Shown: positions 38,986 to 47,884 of the stretch, piece by piece
Layout of the letters: the number at the start of each line of letters is the position of its first letter
How positions within the stretch are numbered: position 1 is the stretch's first letter
DNA from: Magnetospirillum aberrantis SpK
GTDB lineage: Bacteria; Pseudomonadota; Alphaproteobacteria; Rhodospirillales; Magnetospirillaceae
Reading direction: 5' to 3'
Assembly: GCF_011022235.1 (NCBI RefSeq)
Contig: NZ_JAAIYP010000044.1
Coordinates: forward strand, 1-64,000
DNA: 64,000 bases
Program-made: the position numbers and the translations under genes
Notes under the pieces: generated by a model
What the model saw: only the letters and a program-made list of their open reading frames with translations
Told to the model about the DNA's origin: nothing
Databases searched by the model: none

Positions 38986-40047
38986 GTGAAAGACGTGGAA
39001 CACAACCTTGCCGTCCGTCTGATCACCGAGACCCTGAAGGGGCCGGTGGCGGCAGTGTTCCGCGATCTTATTCCCGCTTTCGGCGACATGGATGGTGATG
39101 AATTCTATGATTCGGTGCTGACGTCTTCGGACCTTCTGCACGGCTTGATGCTGATATTCCAAAAGCGCCGCGACGCCTTTTCCCATTTGCTGGTGGACGC
39201 CCAGGGACGGCCGGTCAACGACGACTTCGTTCGTCTGCGCTGTGGCCGCTCGGTGCACGACATCGTCTCGATGATCGTGCGCACCCACGCGAAAAAGCAT
39301 TTCCGCGCCACGGTGGGGGGGGACCCCAACAATCCCGCCAGCAAGGCCGGCCGTCTGTACGAAGCGATGAACGAGTACCTGATCCACGAGTGGCAGGTGC
39401 CGCTGGTGCCCCATTACGCCGGCCTTTCGGTGGAAAAAGTGCGCGAGATGGGGCCGATGTTGCTGGAGCTCAAGACCGCCCAGCAGGTCGCGGAAGTGGT
39501 CGCCCAGGCCGCCAACCGCCGGGCCGAGGTCAAGGTGGCCGAAGCGCCGGCGGCGCCGGCCAACGCCAACACCCACGCCGCGGCGTTGGTCGAGGCGCGC
39601 GAGAAGCTGGAGACCATGGTGGTCGAGAACCGCTCGCGCGAAGAGGAATTCTGGTGGGAAACCTTGAACGACAACCAGGTCCGTCTGGCATTGTCCAATC
39701 CCCCGGATAGCGAAATGCGCGAGTTGACGGCCGCTTTCTGCCAACTGGGCGAGGCGACGCGCGGCGAGTTGCTGGCGCCGCTGGGGTTGTCGCTTTATCA
39801 GGCGGCGGTGCTGTTGGGCACCTGTTACCGCACCTTGGGGCGTGCCGGGTTCGGTCAGATTTTCGGAAAACCAGGGAACGCCCCGGCGGTTACCGCCTTC
39901 GCCGGCAAGCTGCGGGCGGTGGGTGTCAGCTCCCGCGCCGACGTCCGCTCGCTCGGCCGGCAGGTCGAGGGCGTGCTTGCCACCATGCCGCGCGTCGCCG
40001 GTCCTCGTCCGGTCCAAGGGGCGGCGCAAAAGCGGACTGGGCGCTGA
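38986..40047 (+). CDS. Protein of unknown function, divergent from thiC
   Basis: A protein of 353 residues from GTG 38986 (behind AGGGGAC), or 360 from ATG 38965, which has no clear ribosome site. Soluble, mostly helical by composition. It has an Ala/Pro-rich linker (APAAPANANTHAAA) in the middle, preceded by a segment EMGPMLLELKTAQQVAEVVAQ and followed by a second domain starting near ARGEKLE-like EAREKLETMV. No family recognised. Its reading frame has strong GC-third-position bias, so it is very likely a real gene. Confidence 0.75.
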   Translation: MKDVEHNLAVRLITETLKGPVAAVFRDLIPAFGDMDGDEFYDSVLTSSDLLHGLMLIFQKRRDAFSHLLVDAQGRPVNDDFVRLRCGRSVHDIVSMIVRTHAKKHFRATVGGDPNNPASKAGRLYEAMNEYLIHEWQVPLVPHYAGLSVEKVREMGPMLLELKTAQQVAEVVAQAANRRAEVKVAEAPAAPANANTHAAALVEAREKLETMVVENRSREEEFWWETLNDNQVRLALSNPPDSEMRELTAAFCQLGEATRGELLAPLGLSLYQAAVLLGTCYRTLGRAGFGQIFGKPGNAPAVTAFAGKLRAVGVSSRADVRSLGRQVEGVLATMPRVAGPRPVQGAAQKRTGR

Positions 40048-40138
40048 TTATACGTCCGCAATCGAAAGTCATTCGCATTACCTGTTGATCGGAAGGCCCC
40101 TGCCGTGCGACCGTGGTCGCCTTGATGGAGGGTTCCCG

Positions 40139-40279
40139 ATGTTCCTGTGGCGCAGTCTGTCACCCGTTGTCCTGGCCTGTGTCGCCGTCGCCCTGACTCG
40201 TGGCAAACCGGAAGACAAACCGGTCGGCACCACGTCCGCGGCTTCCGCCAAGGGCAGTGAGGATATTGCGAAAAATTAA
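40139..40279 (+). CDS. Small single-span membrane peptide
   Basis: A 46-residue frame, MFLWRSLSPVVLACVAVALT then RGKPEDKPVGTTSAASAKGS. It has one hydrophobic segment at residues 6-20 and a hydrophilic Lys/Ser tail. GGAGG lies 7 bases upstream of ATG 40139. It stands alone between the unknown 38986 gene and the methyltransferase-like gene. A longer frame upstream only overlaps the previous gene. No family is recognised. Confidence 0.45.
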   Translation: MFLWRSLSPVVLACVAVALTRGKPEDKPVGTTSAASAKGSEDIAKN

Positions 40280-40362
40280 TACCCAACCATACAGCTAAGC
40301 TATTGACGTACGCCCATGCAACGGGCGTCATAAGGCCCGACGGAAAAAGCCTTGGGACCTTT

Positions 40363-41130
40363 ATGACCGTGGATCATCGCGCCACCTTGTGGAACCAGTT
40401 CATCCTGGCCGCCGCGGTTGCTCGTCTGGCATTGCCGGTGGCCGAACGGGCCGGCGACGACTTGGTGTACTTCTCCTATACCGACACCCATGCCGGCGCC
40501 GGCGCCCTGCCGGGGCCGTTGCCGGCGGTGGCCTCGGTCATCGAGAACCACAGCCGCTTCGCCAACCGCGCATGGTTTTCCGCCGTACCGGGACCGATCC
40601 CGCCCGACCCGCATCCCGGCTCCTGGGTGGTGGCGGGGCGGGTGCTGGGCGCGGTGGGGGGGCCGCAACTGGCCATCGAGATGGACGTCAACGACATCGA
40701 GCCGGCGGTGATGGAAGCGGCCAAGGCGGCGCGCGAGCGCGGCTGGGTGCGGCTGTGGAGCCATGATTGGTTCTTGTTCCTGCGCTCGCGTCTCAATCGT
40801 CCCGAACGGCCGCATTTCGTGTTCGTCGATCCGCCGCCCGACGATCCGCGTGGCCCGGCCTATGGTGTCGACGCCGCCATCCTGATGGACACCGTGGGGG
40901 TGCCCTACATGCTGAGCTATCCGGTCAGCGACTGTCAGGCGGCTATCGATCAGGTCGGGCGGACCGGCCTGGAACTGGTCTTGCCCGACGGGTCCGGGCA
41001 CGGCGTCCTGTTGGGGGGCGGTGCCGAAACGGCGGTGTTGGACGTCATCTCGGATTTGCGGGTTCTGGCGGAAATCCTGGGCGGGGCCTTTGTCCCCCGC
41101 CTGCCTGCCAGCGTCGATTACGCCATCTGA
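40363..41130 (+). CDS. Divergent RlmJ-like methyltransferase fold protein
   Basis: A 255-residue protein from ATG 40363. The segment YTDTHAGAG (residues 39-47) matches the AdoMet-binding motif of RlmJ, the 23S rRNA A2030 N6-methyltransferase (YIDTHAGAG-type). FVFVDPPPDD (153-162) sits where RlmJ has its DPPY catalytic motif, but the aromatic residue is replaced by Pro. The canonical N-terminal NHAD region is not conserved. I therefore infer an RlmJ-related fold with possibly different or lost activity. Its neighbours (TPR, pentapeptide) give no functional hint. Confidence 0.6.
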   Translation: MTVDHRATLWNQFILAAAVARLALPVAERAGDDLVYFSYTDTHAGAGALPGPLPAVASVIENHSRFANRAWFSAVPGPIPPDPHPGSWVVAGRVLGAVGGPQLAIEMDVNDIEPAVMEAAKAARERGWVRLWSHDWFLFLRSRLNRPERPHFVFVDPPPDDPRGPAYGVDAAILMDTVGVPYMLSYPVSDCQAAIDQVGRTGLELVLPDGSGHGVLLGGGAETAVLDVISDLRVLAEILGGAFVPRLPASVDYAI

Positions 41131-41134
41131 TAAA

Positions 41135-42019
41135 TTAAAAGAACTTCCCGGCCAGGGCTTCCACGTCCGCCGTCCTGTCGTCGCCCAGGCGACGGAACAG
41201 GCTGGCGGCGCGCTTGAGGGCGCTGTGGGCGCGGACCGGGTCGGCGGTGGTCAGGATTCGCCCCAGGTCGGTCAGCACCTCGGCCTCGCCCTTGAGGTGG
41301 CCGGCGGCGGCGAACAGGTGGCGCGCTTTGTCCAAGGCATCGCGCGCACCGTCCGTGTCGCCCAGATGGTGCAGCAGATGGGCCAGCGTGTGCGACGCCG
41401 CCGCCTCGCCCAGGATGTCGCCGGCCTCGCGATAGAGGTCGAGCGCCTTTTCCAGGCGGTCGTGGGATTGGTCGGCATGGCCCATTTGCCGCAACAATTG
41501 CCCCGTGGCCTTGAGGGTATGTGCCTGCCCCAAGGTGTCGCCGGCCCGCGTGTAAAGAGCCAATGCCTCGTTGTAGCGGTCGAGCGCCAGATCCTGGCGG
41601 TCGTGGTCGCGTTCCAGGTGTCCGGTCCGTTTGGCCACATGCGCCAGTCCCGACAGATCGCCGGCGGCGTGATACAGCTCGTGGGCGGATGCATAGCATT
41701 GCCGAGCCTTGACCAGATCGCCTTCGCGCGCGGCCAACTGGCCCAACCTGACCACGATGGCCGCCTGTTCGCATTGGCCGCCGTGTTGGGCATAAAGGGC
41801 GCGGGCTTCGGCGTAAACCTCGCGCGCGGCCGCCGGATGGCCGGTCTCGGTCTCGAAATCCCCCAATTGGGTCAGTGCCAATGCTTCGCCCAGGTGGTCG
41901 CCCGCCTCGTGGAACAACAGCCGGGCGCGGCGGAACGCCTCGCGCGCTTGCTGGCGTTCTCCGGCCAGCCACATCTTCTCGGCCTCGTCCAAGGCTGTGT
42001 CGGCGGCAGTTCTGGCCAT
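41135..42019 (-). CDS. Tetratricopeptide repeat protein
   Basis: A 294-residue protein made almost wholly of about seven TPR-like helical pairs with a 40-residue period. Recurrent features are GDHLGEALAL, GDLSGLAHVA, GDTLGQAHTL and GDILGEAAAS, which open each unit. No signal peptide or membrane segment is seen, so it is probably cytoplasmic. TPR arrays mediate protein binding; the partner is unknown. It starts behind GAGGAGGAC and converges on the RlmJ-like gene with a gap of 4 bases. Confidence 0.85.
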   Translation of the reverse strand: MARTAADTALDEAEKMWLAGERQQAREAFRRARLLFHEAGDHLGEALALTQLGDFETETGHPAAAREVYAEARALYAQHGGQCEQAAIVVRLGQLAAREGDLVKARQCYASAHELYHAAGDLSGLAHVAKRTGHLERDHDRQDLALDRYNEALALYTRAGDTLGQAHTLKATGQLLRQMGHADQSHDRLEKALDLYREAGDILGEAAASHTLAHLLHHLGDTDGARDALDKARHLFAAAGHLKGEAEVLTDLGRILTTADPVRAHSALKRAASLFRRLGDDRTADVEALAGKFF

Positions 42020-42137
42020 GGTGGGTCCTCCTCGGTCGTTGCTTCATAGCCTAGGACCGAACGGCACACAGGTAAACCGTCGCGGCGGCTGGAAATATCG
42101 CTTTGCCCCCGGCAGGGTCCGGTTTAAACCTTAAGCC

Positions 42138-42641
42138 ATGCGTGATGTTCTTTTTTTCTTGCTGGTGGTCGCTGCCGTGTCCGTGCGGCTGGCCTCGGCC
42201 CAAGCCGCCGATTGTACCCAGCCGGCCGAGCCGAAGGTCGATTGGCAGCGGTGCTATGTGGACGGGCGCGATCTGTCGGGCCACGACCTGAGCGGGGCGC
42301 GGCTGCGTGAAACCAGTTTCCAGCGTGCCACCTTGGCCGGCACGACGCTGGTGGGGGCCGACGGCTATCGCGCCCGCTTCGTCAGCACCTCCATGAAGGC
42401 GGCGCGGCTGGACCAGGGCGTGTTCGCCGAGGCCGACTTCACCAAGGCCGACCTGGAGGGGGCGTCGCTGCGCGAGGCGGATTTGCGGCGGGCCAGGTTC
42501 TTCCGGGCCAACCTGCGCGGTGCCGACCTGACCGGGGCCAAGACGTTGGGGGCCGACTTCCTCAACGCTGACCTGTCCGGGGCGCGCTGGGTGGACGGCA
42601 ACCGTATCTGCGCCGAGGGTTCCCTCGGCCAATGTAACTAG
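42138..42641 (+). CDS. Secreted pentapeptide-repeat protein
   Basis: A 167-residue protein with a signal peptide (LFFLLVVAAVSVRLASAQA) and a right-handed quadrilateral beta-helix of pentapeptide repeats, A(D/N)LxxA type, from about residue 43 to 155: DLSGHDLSGARL, ADFTKADLEGASLREADL, ANLRGADLTGA. A Cys pair caps the N-terminal part (DCTQ and RCYV), and another the C-terminal part (ICAE, QCN). The function is unknown. It is followed after 17 bases by the GGDEF gene. Confidence 0.82.
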   Translation: MRDVLFFLLVVAAVSVRLASAQAADCTQPAEPKVDWQRCYVDGRDLSGHDLSGARLRETSFQRATLAGTTLVGADGYRARFVSTSMKAARLDQGVFAEADFTKADLEGASLREADLRRARFFRANLRGADLTGAKTLGADFLNADLSGARWVDGNRICAEGSLGQCN

Positions 42642-42658
42642 GGCAGGGGACACCGCAG

Positions 42659-43729
42659 GTGGGGATCAAGTTCACCGACCCTTACGACGTCGCCGCCCAT
42701 TGCGCGCGGGCCGCCCTTGGCATGATGGACCGCCACGGCGTGCCGGCACATCCCAATAATTTCATGGTGTGGTACGCCTTCGTCGCCGACCGCAACCCCG
42801 ACCTGACCAAGGCGGTCAACGGCATCTTGCGGGCCGGACAGAAATTTTCCGACGACATTTGCGCCGACCTGTACGAGCGCTTCTTCGGCACCAGCCAGCA
42901 CGAGGCCGAGTTGCGCGCGGTGGGCAAGCGCATCGAGGACGCGGTGGCGCGTGTCTTGGAATATCTGGTCACCGCCAATGCCGGAGCCGCCCAATACGGC
43001 GAGGCGTTGCAGAACTTCTCGGGCGAGCTTGAGGTCAAGGACGCCGCCGATTTGGGCGTGCTGGTGCGTTCGATCCTCGACGAGACCAAGATGATGATCG
43101 AGGTCAACCGCCAACTGGAACAGCGGCTGGAAACCTCGTCCTCGGAAATCGCCCGCCTGCGCGAGGATTTGGACCAGTTGAAGCGCGAGGCGACCACCGA
43201 CGCGCTGACCGGTCTGGCCAACCGCAAGCTGTTCGATGTGGCGCTGCGCGAGGCGGCGTTGGAAAGCGAAGAGGAACGGAAGTTCCTGTCGCTGCTGATG
43301 ATCGACATCGACTTCTTCAAGAACTTCAACGATACCCACGGCCACATGCTGGGCGATCAGGTGCTGAAGCTGGTGGCCCGCACCATTTCAGACAGCATCA
43401 AGGGCAAGGACACGGCGGCGCGCTACGGTGGCGAGGAATTCGCCATCATCCTGCCCGACACCCGGCTCAAGGACGCGGTGGCGGTGGCCGACAACATCCG
43501 CCGGCTGGTGGCCAGCCGCAAGGTGTTGAACCGCCGCACCGGTCAGGTGTTGGGACAGGTGACCTTGTCCATCGGCGTCGCCGAATACGAGTTCGGCGAG
43601 ACGCTGGGCGCCTTCGTCCACCGCGCCGACGAGGCGCTGTACCTGTCCAAGCGCCAGGGGCGCAACCGGGTGATGAGCCAGGACGACCTGACCAGCACCA
43701 GCCATCTGGAATTCGACGACGGCGAATGA
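42659..43729 (+). CDS. GGDEF diguanylate cyclase
   Basis: Makes c-di-GMP from two GTP. The product is 356 residues with a GTG start. An all-helical N-terminal domain (about 1-150) and a coiled coil (150-185) precede the GGDEF domain, whose active-site loop is GGEEF at 257-261 (RYGGEEFAIIL), with IDIDFFKNFNDTHGH and LTLSIGVA-like VTLSIGVAEY. The usual inhibitory RxxD upstream is KGKD here, so product inhibition may be weak. No membrane segment. Its end overlaps the exonuclease start (ATGA). Confidence 0.92.
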   Translation: MGIKFTDPYDVAAHCARAALGMMDRHGVPAHPNNFMVWYAFVADRNPDLTKAVNGILRAGQKFSDDICADLYERFFGTSQHEAELRAVGKRIEDAVARVLEYLVTANAGAAQYGEALQNFSGELEVKDAADLGVLVRSILDETKMMIEVNRQLEQRLETSSSEIARLREDLDQLKREATTDALTGLANRKLFDVALREAALESEEERKFLSLLMIDIDFFKNFNDTHGHMLGDQVLKLVARTISDSIKGKDTAARYGGEEFAIILPDTRLKDAVAVADNIRRLVASRKVLNRRTGQVLGQVTLSIGVAEYEFGETLGAFVHRADEALYLSKRQGRNRVMSQDDLTSTSHLEFDDGE

Positions 43730-44247
43730 CCCGTTTCGCCGCCATCGACTTCGAGACCGCCGACAACGGCCGTGACGCCGCCTGTTCGGTGGCGGTGGTG
43801 GTGGCCGAGAACGGCCGTGTCGTTCATTCCCTCGCCCGTCTGATCCGGCCGCCGCGCCCGCGTGTCATGTTCACCGAAATCCACGGCCTGACCTGGGACG
43901 ACGTCAAGGACGCCCCGGACTTCGCCGGGGTATGGCCGGAACTGGCTGAAATGGTGGCCGGCGTCGACTTCCTGGCGGCCCATAACGCCGCCTTCGATCG
44001 CCGGGTGCTGGAGGGATGCTGCGCCACCTATGGCCTGCCCGATCCAGCGAAGCCCTTTTTGTGCACGGTGCAGGTGGCGCGCGACCAATGGAACCTGCGG
44101 CCGACCAAGCTGCCGGACGTCGCCCGCTACCTGTGCCTGACGCTCAAGCACCACGACGCGCTGTCGGATGCCACCGCCTGTGCCAACATCGTGTTGGCGG
44201 CGCTTGAGGAAGGCTACGACCTGGGACGGCGTTTGCCGGGGTTCTGA
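43726..44247 (+). CDS. DnaQ-like DEDDh 3'-5' exonuclease
   Basis: A 173-residue single-domain exonuclease. DEDDh residues are visible: Asp8 and Glu10 (AIDFETAD), Asp in AHNAAFDRR, and His/Asp in HDALSDATA. It resembles the proofreading fold of DNA polymerase III epsilon but lacks the polymerase-binding C-terminus, so it is a stand-alone nuclease. Start overlaps the end of the GGDEF gene by four bases. Convergent with the permease gene. Confidence 0.9.
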   Translation: MTRFAAIDFETADNGRDAACSVAVVVAENGRVVHSLARLIRPPRPRVMFTEIHGLTWDDVKDAPDFAGVWPELAEMVAGVDFLAAHNAAFDRRVLEGCCATYGLPDPAKPFLCTVQVARDQWNLRPTKLPDVARYLCLTLKHHDALSDATACANIVLAALEEGYDLGRRLPGF

Positions 44248-44255
44248 GGAGCGCT

Positions 44256-45485
44256 CTACCACCCCATCCAGCCGCCCAGCCACAGCCAGCCACAGGCCAA
44301 GGCCATGGTCGCCGCCGTCATCGGGATGCCGGCGCGGGCGAAGTCGAGGAAGCCGACGCGCACCCCGGCGCGGGCGGCGCGTTCGACCACGATGATGTTG
44401 GCCAGCGATCCCACCAGCAACAGGTTGCCGGCCAGCGTCGACAACAGCGCCAGCCCGTACATGGGGCCGGGGTCGCCGAACGGCCACACCGACAGGATCA
44501 GCATGGTGGCGGGCACGTTGCCGATGGTGTTGCTGGCCAGCGCCATCATCGGCGCCATGACGCCAAGGCGATGCGGCATCCATCCCGTCTCGGCCAGCAT
44601 TTCGGCGCCCTGGGCGGCGAATTCGGTGGCCGAGAAGGCATCGGTGACCACGAACAGACAGGCGAACAGCACCAACAGGTGCCAGTCCACCGCGCCGATC
44701 ATGTCGCGGCTGGCCAGCCGGCGGCTGAGCAGCAGGAAGGCGGCGATGATCAGCGCCCCCACCTCGCGCGGCAGGTCGGTGGCGAACAGCGCCATCAGGA
44801 ACAGGATCGCCACCACGCCCTTGCCGGTTTGGAACAGGTCGGGACGCGGCATGGGTTGCGGTACGATGGGGGCGGGAACGGCCTGCAACGCGCCCCGCCA
44901 GGTCCAGCGCACCACCCAGAACACCACGCCCAGCGACAATAGTCCCGGCACGCCACAGGCCAACAGGAACCGCCAGAAATCCAGGTCGCCGACCTGACCG
45001 ATCAGGATGTTCTGGGGATTGCCGATGATGGTCATGGCGCTGCCGGCGTTGGCGCCGCCGGCCAATCCCAACAGGAACGGCCGGGGGTCGAGACCGCGCC
45101 GGCGCACCCCTTCGGCGACGATGGGGGTCATGGCGAACACCACGATGTCGTTGGCCAGAACCGCCGACAGGCCGCCACCCACCGCGATGGTGACCGCCAA
45201 CAGCCGGTCGCTCGACCCCTTGGCCGCCGCCACCCGTGCCGCCACCGCGCCATAGAAGCCGGCTTCCTGGAACTGGCTGGAGACGATCATCAGCGCGAAC
45301 AACAGCAACAGGGTCGGCATGTTGATGGCTGCCCCGGCGTGTTCCAAATCCACCGCGCCGCCGGCCAGCAACGCCACCAGCCCCAAAAGCGCGATGCCGG
45401 TGCGATCCAGCTTGAAGCCCGGAACGCGCCCCAGCGCCATGCCGGCATAGGTGAAGGCGAAGACGGAAAGGATCAGGGTATCCAT
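44256..45485 (-). CDS. ArsB/CitM-type (ion transporter superfamily) permease
   Basis: A 409-residue inner-membrane protein with about eleven hydrophobic segments. The two SNxxx-type hairpins are visible as LANDIVVFAMTPIVAEG and ASNTIGNVPATMLIL, and GNPQNILIG is a family mark. It belongs to the IT superfamily that includes arsenite, citrate and NhaD-type carriers. The substrate is not clear; it is 5 kb from the ars operon, so arsenite transport is possible but unproven. It starts near 45485 divergent from uvrD. Confidence 0.85.
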   Translation of the reverse strand: MDTLILSVFAFTYAGMALGRVPGFKLDRTGIALLGLVALLAGGAVDLEHAGAAINMPTLLLLFALMIVSSQFQEAGFYGAVAARVAAAKGSSDRLLAVTIAVGGGLSAVLANDIVVFAMTPIVAEGVRRRGLDPRPFLLGLAGGANAGSAMTIIGNPQNILIGQVGDLDFWRFLLACGVPGLLSLGVVFWVVRWTWRGALQAVPAPIVPQPMPRPDLFQTGKGVVAILFLMALFATDLPREVGALIIAAFLLLSRRLASRDMIGAVDWHLLVLFACLFVVTDAFSATEFAAQGAEMLAETGWMPHRLGVMAPMMALASNTIGNVPATMLILSVWPFGDPGPMYGLALLSTLAGNLLLVGSLANIIVVERAARAGVRVGFLDFARAGIPMTAATMALACGWLWLGGWMGW

Positions 45486-45578
45486 GCTGGGACATTACAC
45501 GCGTTTCGCGTCTGTTCCCAGCGCCGATGGTTGGCTTTGGGGCTAGGCGGCGGGAAATGTTCCCACTATATTCCAGCC

Positions 45579-47861
45579 ATGTCCGATCCCTTCGCCCTTG
45601 ACGACGACATTCCCGCCCCTTTTCAACCGGCCAGCCCGCGCGCTTCGGCCGGTCCGGTGGCGGTGCCGCCCGACGCGCCGTGGCTGGTGGGCCTGAACCC
45701 GGAACAGCACCAAGCGGTGACCACCACCGAAGGCCCGGTGCTGGTGCTGTCGGGGGCGGGAACCGGCAAGACCAAGGTTCTGACGGCGCGGCTGGCCCAT
45801 ATCCTGGCGTCGCGCCGGGCGCAGCCGTGGCAATGTCTGGCGGTGACCTTCACCAACAAGGCGGCGCGCGAGATGCGTGACCGTGTCGCCGGGCTGATCG
45901 GTCCGGTGGCCGAGGGCGTCTGGCTGGGAACCTTCCATGCGTTGTGCGTGCGCATCCTGCGCCGCCATGCCGAACTGCTGGGGCTCAAATCCAACTTCAC
46001 CATCCTTGATGCCGACGACCAGGTGCGGCTGTTGAAACAGGTGATGGAGGCCGAGCACATCGACGCCAAGCGGTGGCCGGCCCAGGCGCTGATGGGCACC
46101 ATCCAGCGTTGGAAGGACCAGGGTCGTTTGCCCGACAAGCTGACGGCGGCGGACACCACCGAACTGGCCGGCGGCCGGGCGCAGGAACTTTACGCCCAGT
46201 ACCAGCAACGGCTGTTGACGCTGAACGCCTGCGATTTCGGCGACTTGTTGCTGCATTGCCTGACCTTGTTTCTCGACCATGCCGACGTGCTGGCCCATTA
46301 TCAGGCGCAGTTCCGCTATATCTTGGTGGACGAATATCAGGACACCAACGTCGCCCAATATCTGTGGCTGCGGCTTTTGGCGCAAAGTCACAAGAACATC
46401 TGTTGTGTCGGTGACGACGACCAGAGCATCTATTCCTGGCGCGGTGCCGAGGTCGGCAACATCTTGCGGTTCGAACGGGATTTCCCCGGCGCCAAGGTGG
46501 TCAAGCTGGAAAGCAATTACCGCTCGACCCCGCACATCCTGGCCGCCGCTTCCGGGCTGATCGCCAACAACGAGGGACGGCTGGGCAAGACCTTGCGCCC
46601 AGGCCTGTCGCATGATGCCGCCGCCATCGAGAAAGTGCGGGTGCGCGGTGTGTGGGACGGTCCCGAGGAAGCCCGCGTGGTGGTCGACGAGATCGAGACG
46701 CTTCAGCGGCGCGGCGAAAGTCTGGCGACCATGGCCATCCTGGTGCGCGCCGGCTTCCAGACTCGCGAATTCGAAGAGCGTCTGATCACCACCGGCGTTC
46801 CCTATCGGGTCATCGGCGGCCCACGTTTTTATGAGCGTCAGGAAATCCGCGACGCCATGGCCTATCTGCGGCTGATCAATTCGCCCGACGACGGGTTGGC
46901 GTTCGAACGCATCGTCAACCTGCCCAAACGGGGATTGGGCGACGCGGCGTTGCAGGTGGTGCACAACGCCGCCCGTGCCCGCGGCCTGTCGCTGTTCGAG
47001 GCGGCGCGGCTGGTGGTCGAAACCGACGAGATGAAGCCCAAGCCGCGCAAGGCCCTGGCTGGTTTCTGCGACGACATGCTGCGCTGGCGCGAGCGGATGG
47101 CGACGCTGTCCCATGGCGAACTGGCGCAGGTGGTGCTCGACGAATCGGGCTACACCACCATGTGGCAGAACGACAAAAGTCCCGAGGCGCCGGGTCGGCT
47201 TGAGAACCTCAAGGAACTGGTGCGCGCCCTGGCCGATTTCGACAGCCTTCAGGGCTTCCTGGAACATGTCGCCCTGGTGATGGAGAACGACGAACGTTCC
47301 GACGTCGACAAGGTCACCATCATGACCTTGCACGGCGCCAAGGGGCTGGAATTCGACAGCGTGTTCCTGCCCGGTTGGGAGGAAGGCGTTTTTCCCCATC
47401 AGCGCGCCATGGACGAAGGCGGCAATCCCGGCCTGGAAGAGGAACGCCGTCTGGCCTATGTGGGGCTGACCCGGGCGCGGCGGCGCGTGCTGGTGACCTT
47501 TGCCGCCAACCGCCGTATCTACAACCAGTGGCAGGCGGCGTTGCCGTCGCGCTTTCTGGAGGAACTGCCCGATTCCCATGTGGAACGTCAGGCCGAGCGG
47601 GGGCTTTATGCCGGCGGCGCGTCCTCGGCGGCGTGGAATTCCGGCGATGTTGGCGGCGGCTGGCGCAAACCCGAGGCGCAGGGCACGTCGTGGCAGGTGG
47701 CGTCGCGCGAGAGTGCGGGCGACTTCGCCGTCGGCGACCGCGTTTTCCACCAGAAATTCGGCAACGGCTTCGTGGTGGCGGTGGACGGTGACAAGCTGGA
47801 AGTGGATTTTGACAAGGCCGGACTGAAAAAGGTTCTGGGAAGTTTCGTCGAAACGCAGTGA
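45579..47861 (+). CDS. uvrD: UvrD/PcrA-type DNA helicase II
   Basis: Superfamily 1 3'-5' helicase for excision and mismatch repair. The product is 760 residues from ATG 45579 (MSDPFALDDDIPAPF); an upstream frame overlaps the divergent permease. Walker A is LSGAGTGKTK (57-66), motif II VDEYQDTN, motif III GDDDQSIYSWRGA, and motifs V/VI TLHGAKGLEFD and AYVGLTRARRRVLV. The C-terminal tail is a UvrD-type Tudor fold (VGDRVFHQKFGNGFVVAVDGDK). A lipoprotein gene follows. Confidence 0.96.
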   Translation: MSDPFALDDDIPAPFQPASPRASAGPVAVPPDAPWLVGLNPEQHQAVTTTEGPVLVLSGAGTGKTKVLTARLAHILASRRAQPWQCLAVTFTNKAAREMRDRVAGLIGPVAEGVWLGTFHALCVRILRRHAELLGLKSNFTILDADDQVRLLKQVMEAEHIDAKRWPAQALMGTIQRWKDQGRLPDKLTAADTTELAGGRAQELYAQYQQRLLTLNACDFGDLLLHCLTLFLDHADVLAHYQAQFRYILVDEYQDTNVAQYLWLRLLAQSHKNICCVGDDDQSIYSWRGAEVGNILRFERDFPGAKVVKLESNYRSTPHILAAASGLIANNEGRLGKTLRPGLSHDAAAIEKVRVRGVWDGPEEARVVVDEIETLQRRGESLATMAILVRAGFQTREFEERLITTGVPYRVIGGPRFYERQEIRDAMAYLRLINSPDDGLAFERIVNLPKRGLGDAALQVVHNAARARGLSLFEAARLVVETDEMKPKPRKALAGFCDDMLRWRERMATLSHGELAQVVLDESGYTTMWQNDKSPEAPGRLENLKELVRALADFDSLQGFLEHVALVMENDERSDVDKVTIMTLHGAKGLEFDSVFLPGWEEGVFPHQRAMDEGGNPGLEEERRLAYVGLTRARRRVLVTFAANRRIYNQWQAALPSRFLEELPDSHVERQAERGLYAGGASSAAWNSGDVGGGWRKPEAQGTSWQVASRESAGDFAVGDRVFHQKFGNGFVVAVDGDKLEVDFDKAGLKKVLGSFVETQ

Positions 47862-47884
47862 CCTGGGTCCGAAGGGGGGATGCC

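Noticed and set aside
45339-45578. N-terminal extension of the UvrD frame
   Set aside because: It overlaps the divergent permease gene and its translation does not look like helicase sequence.
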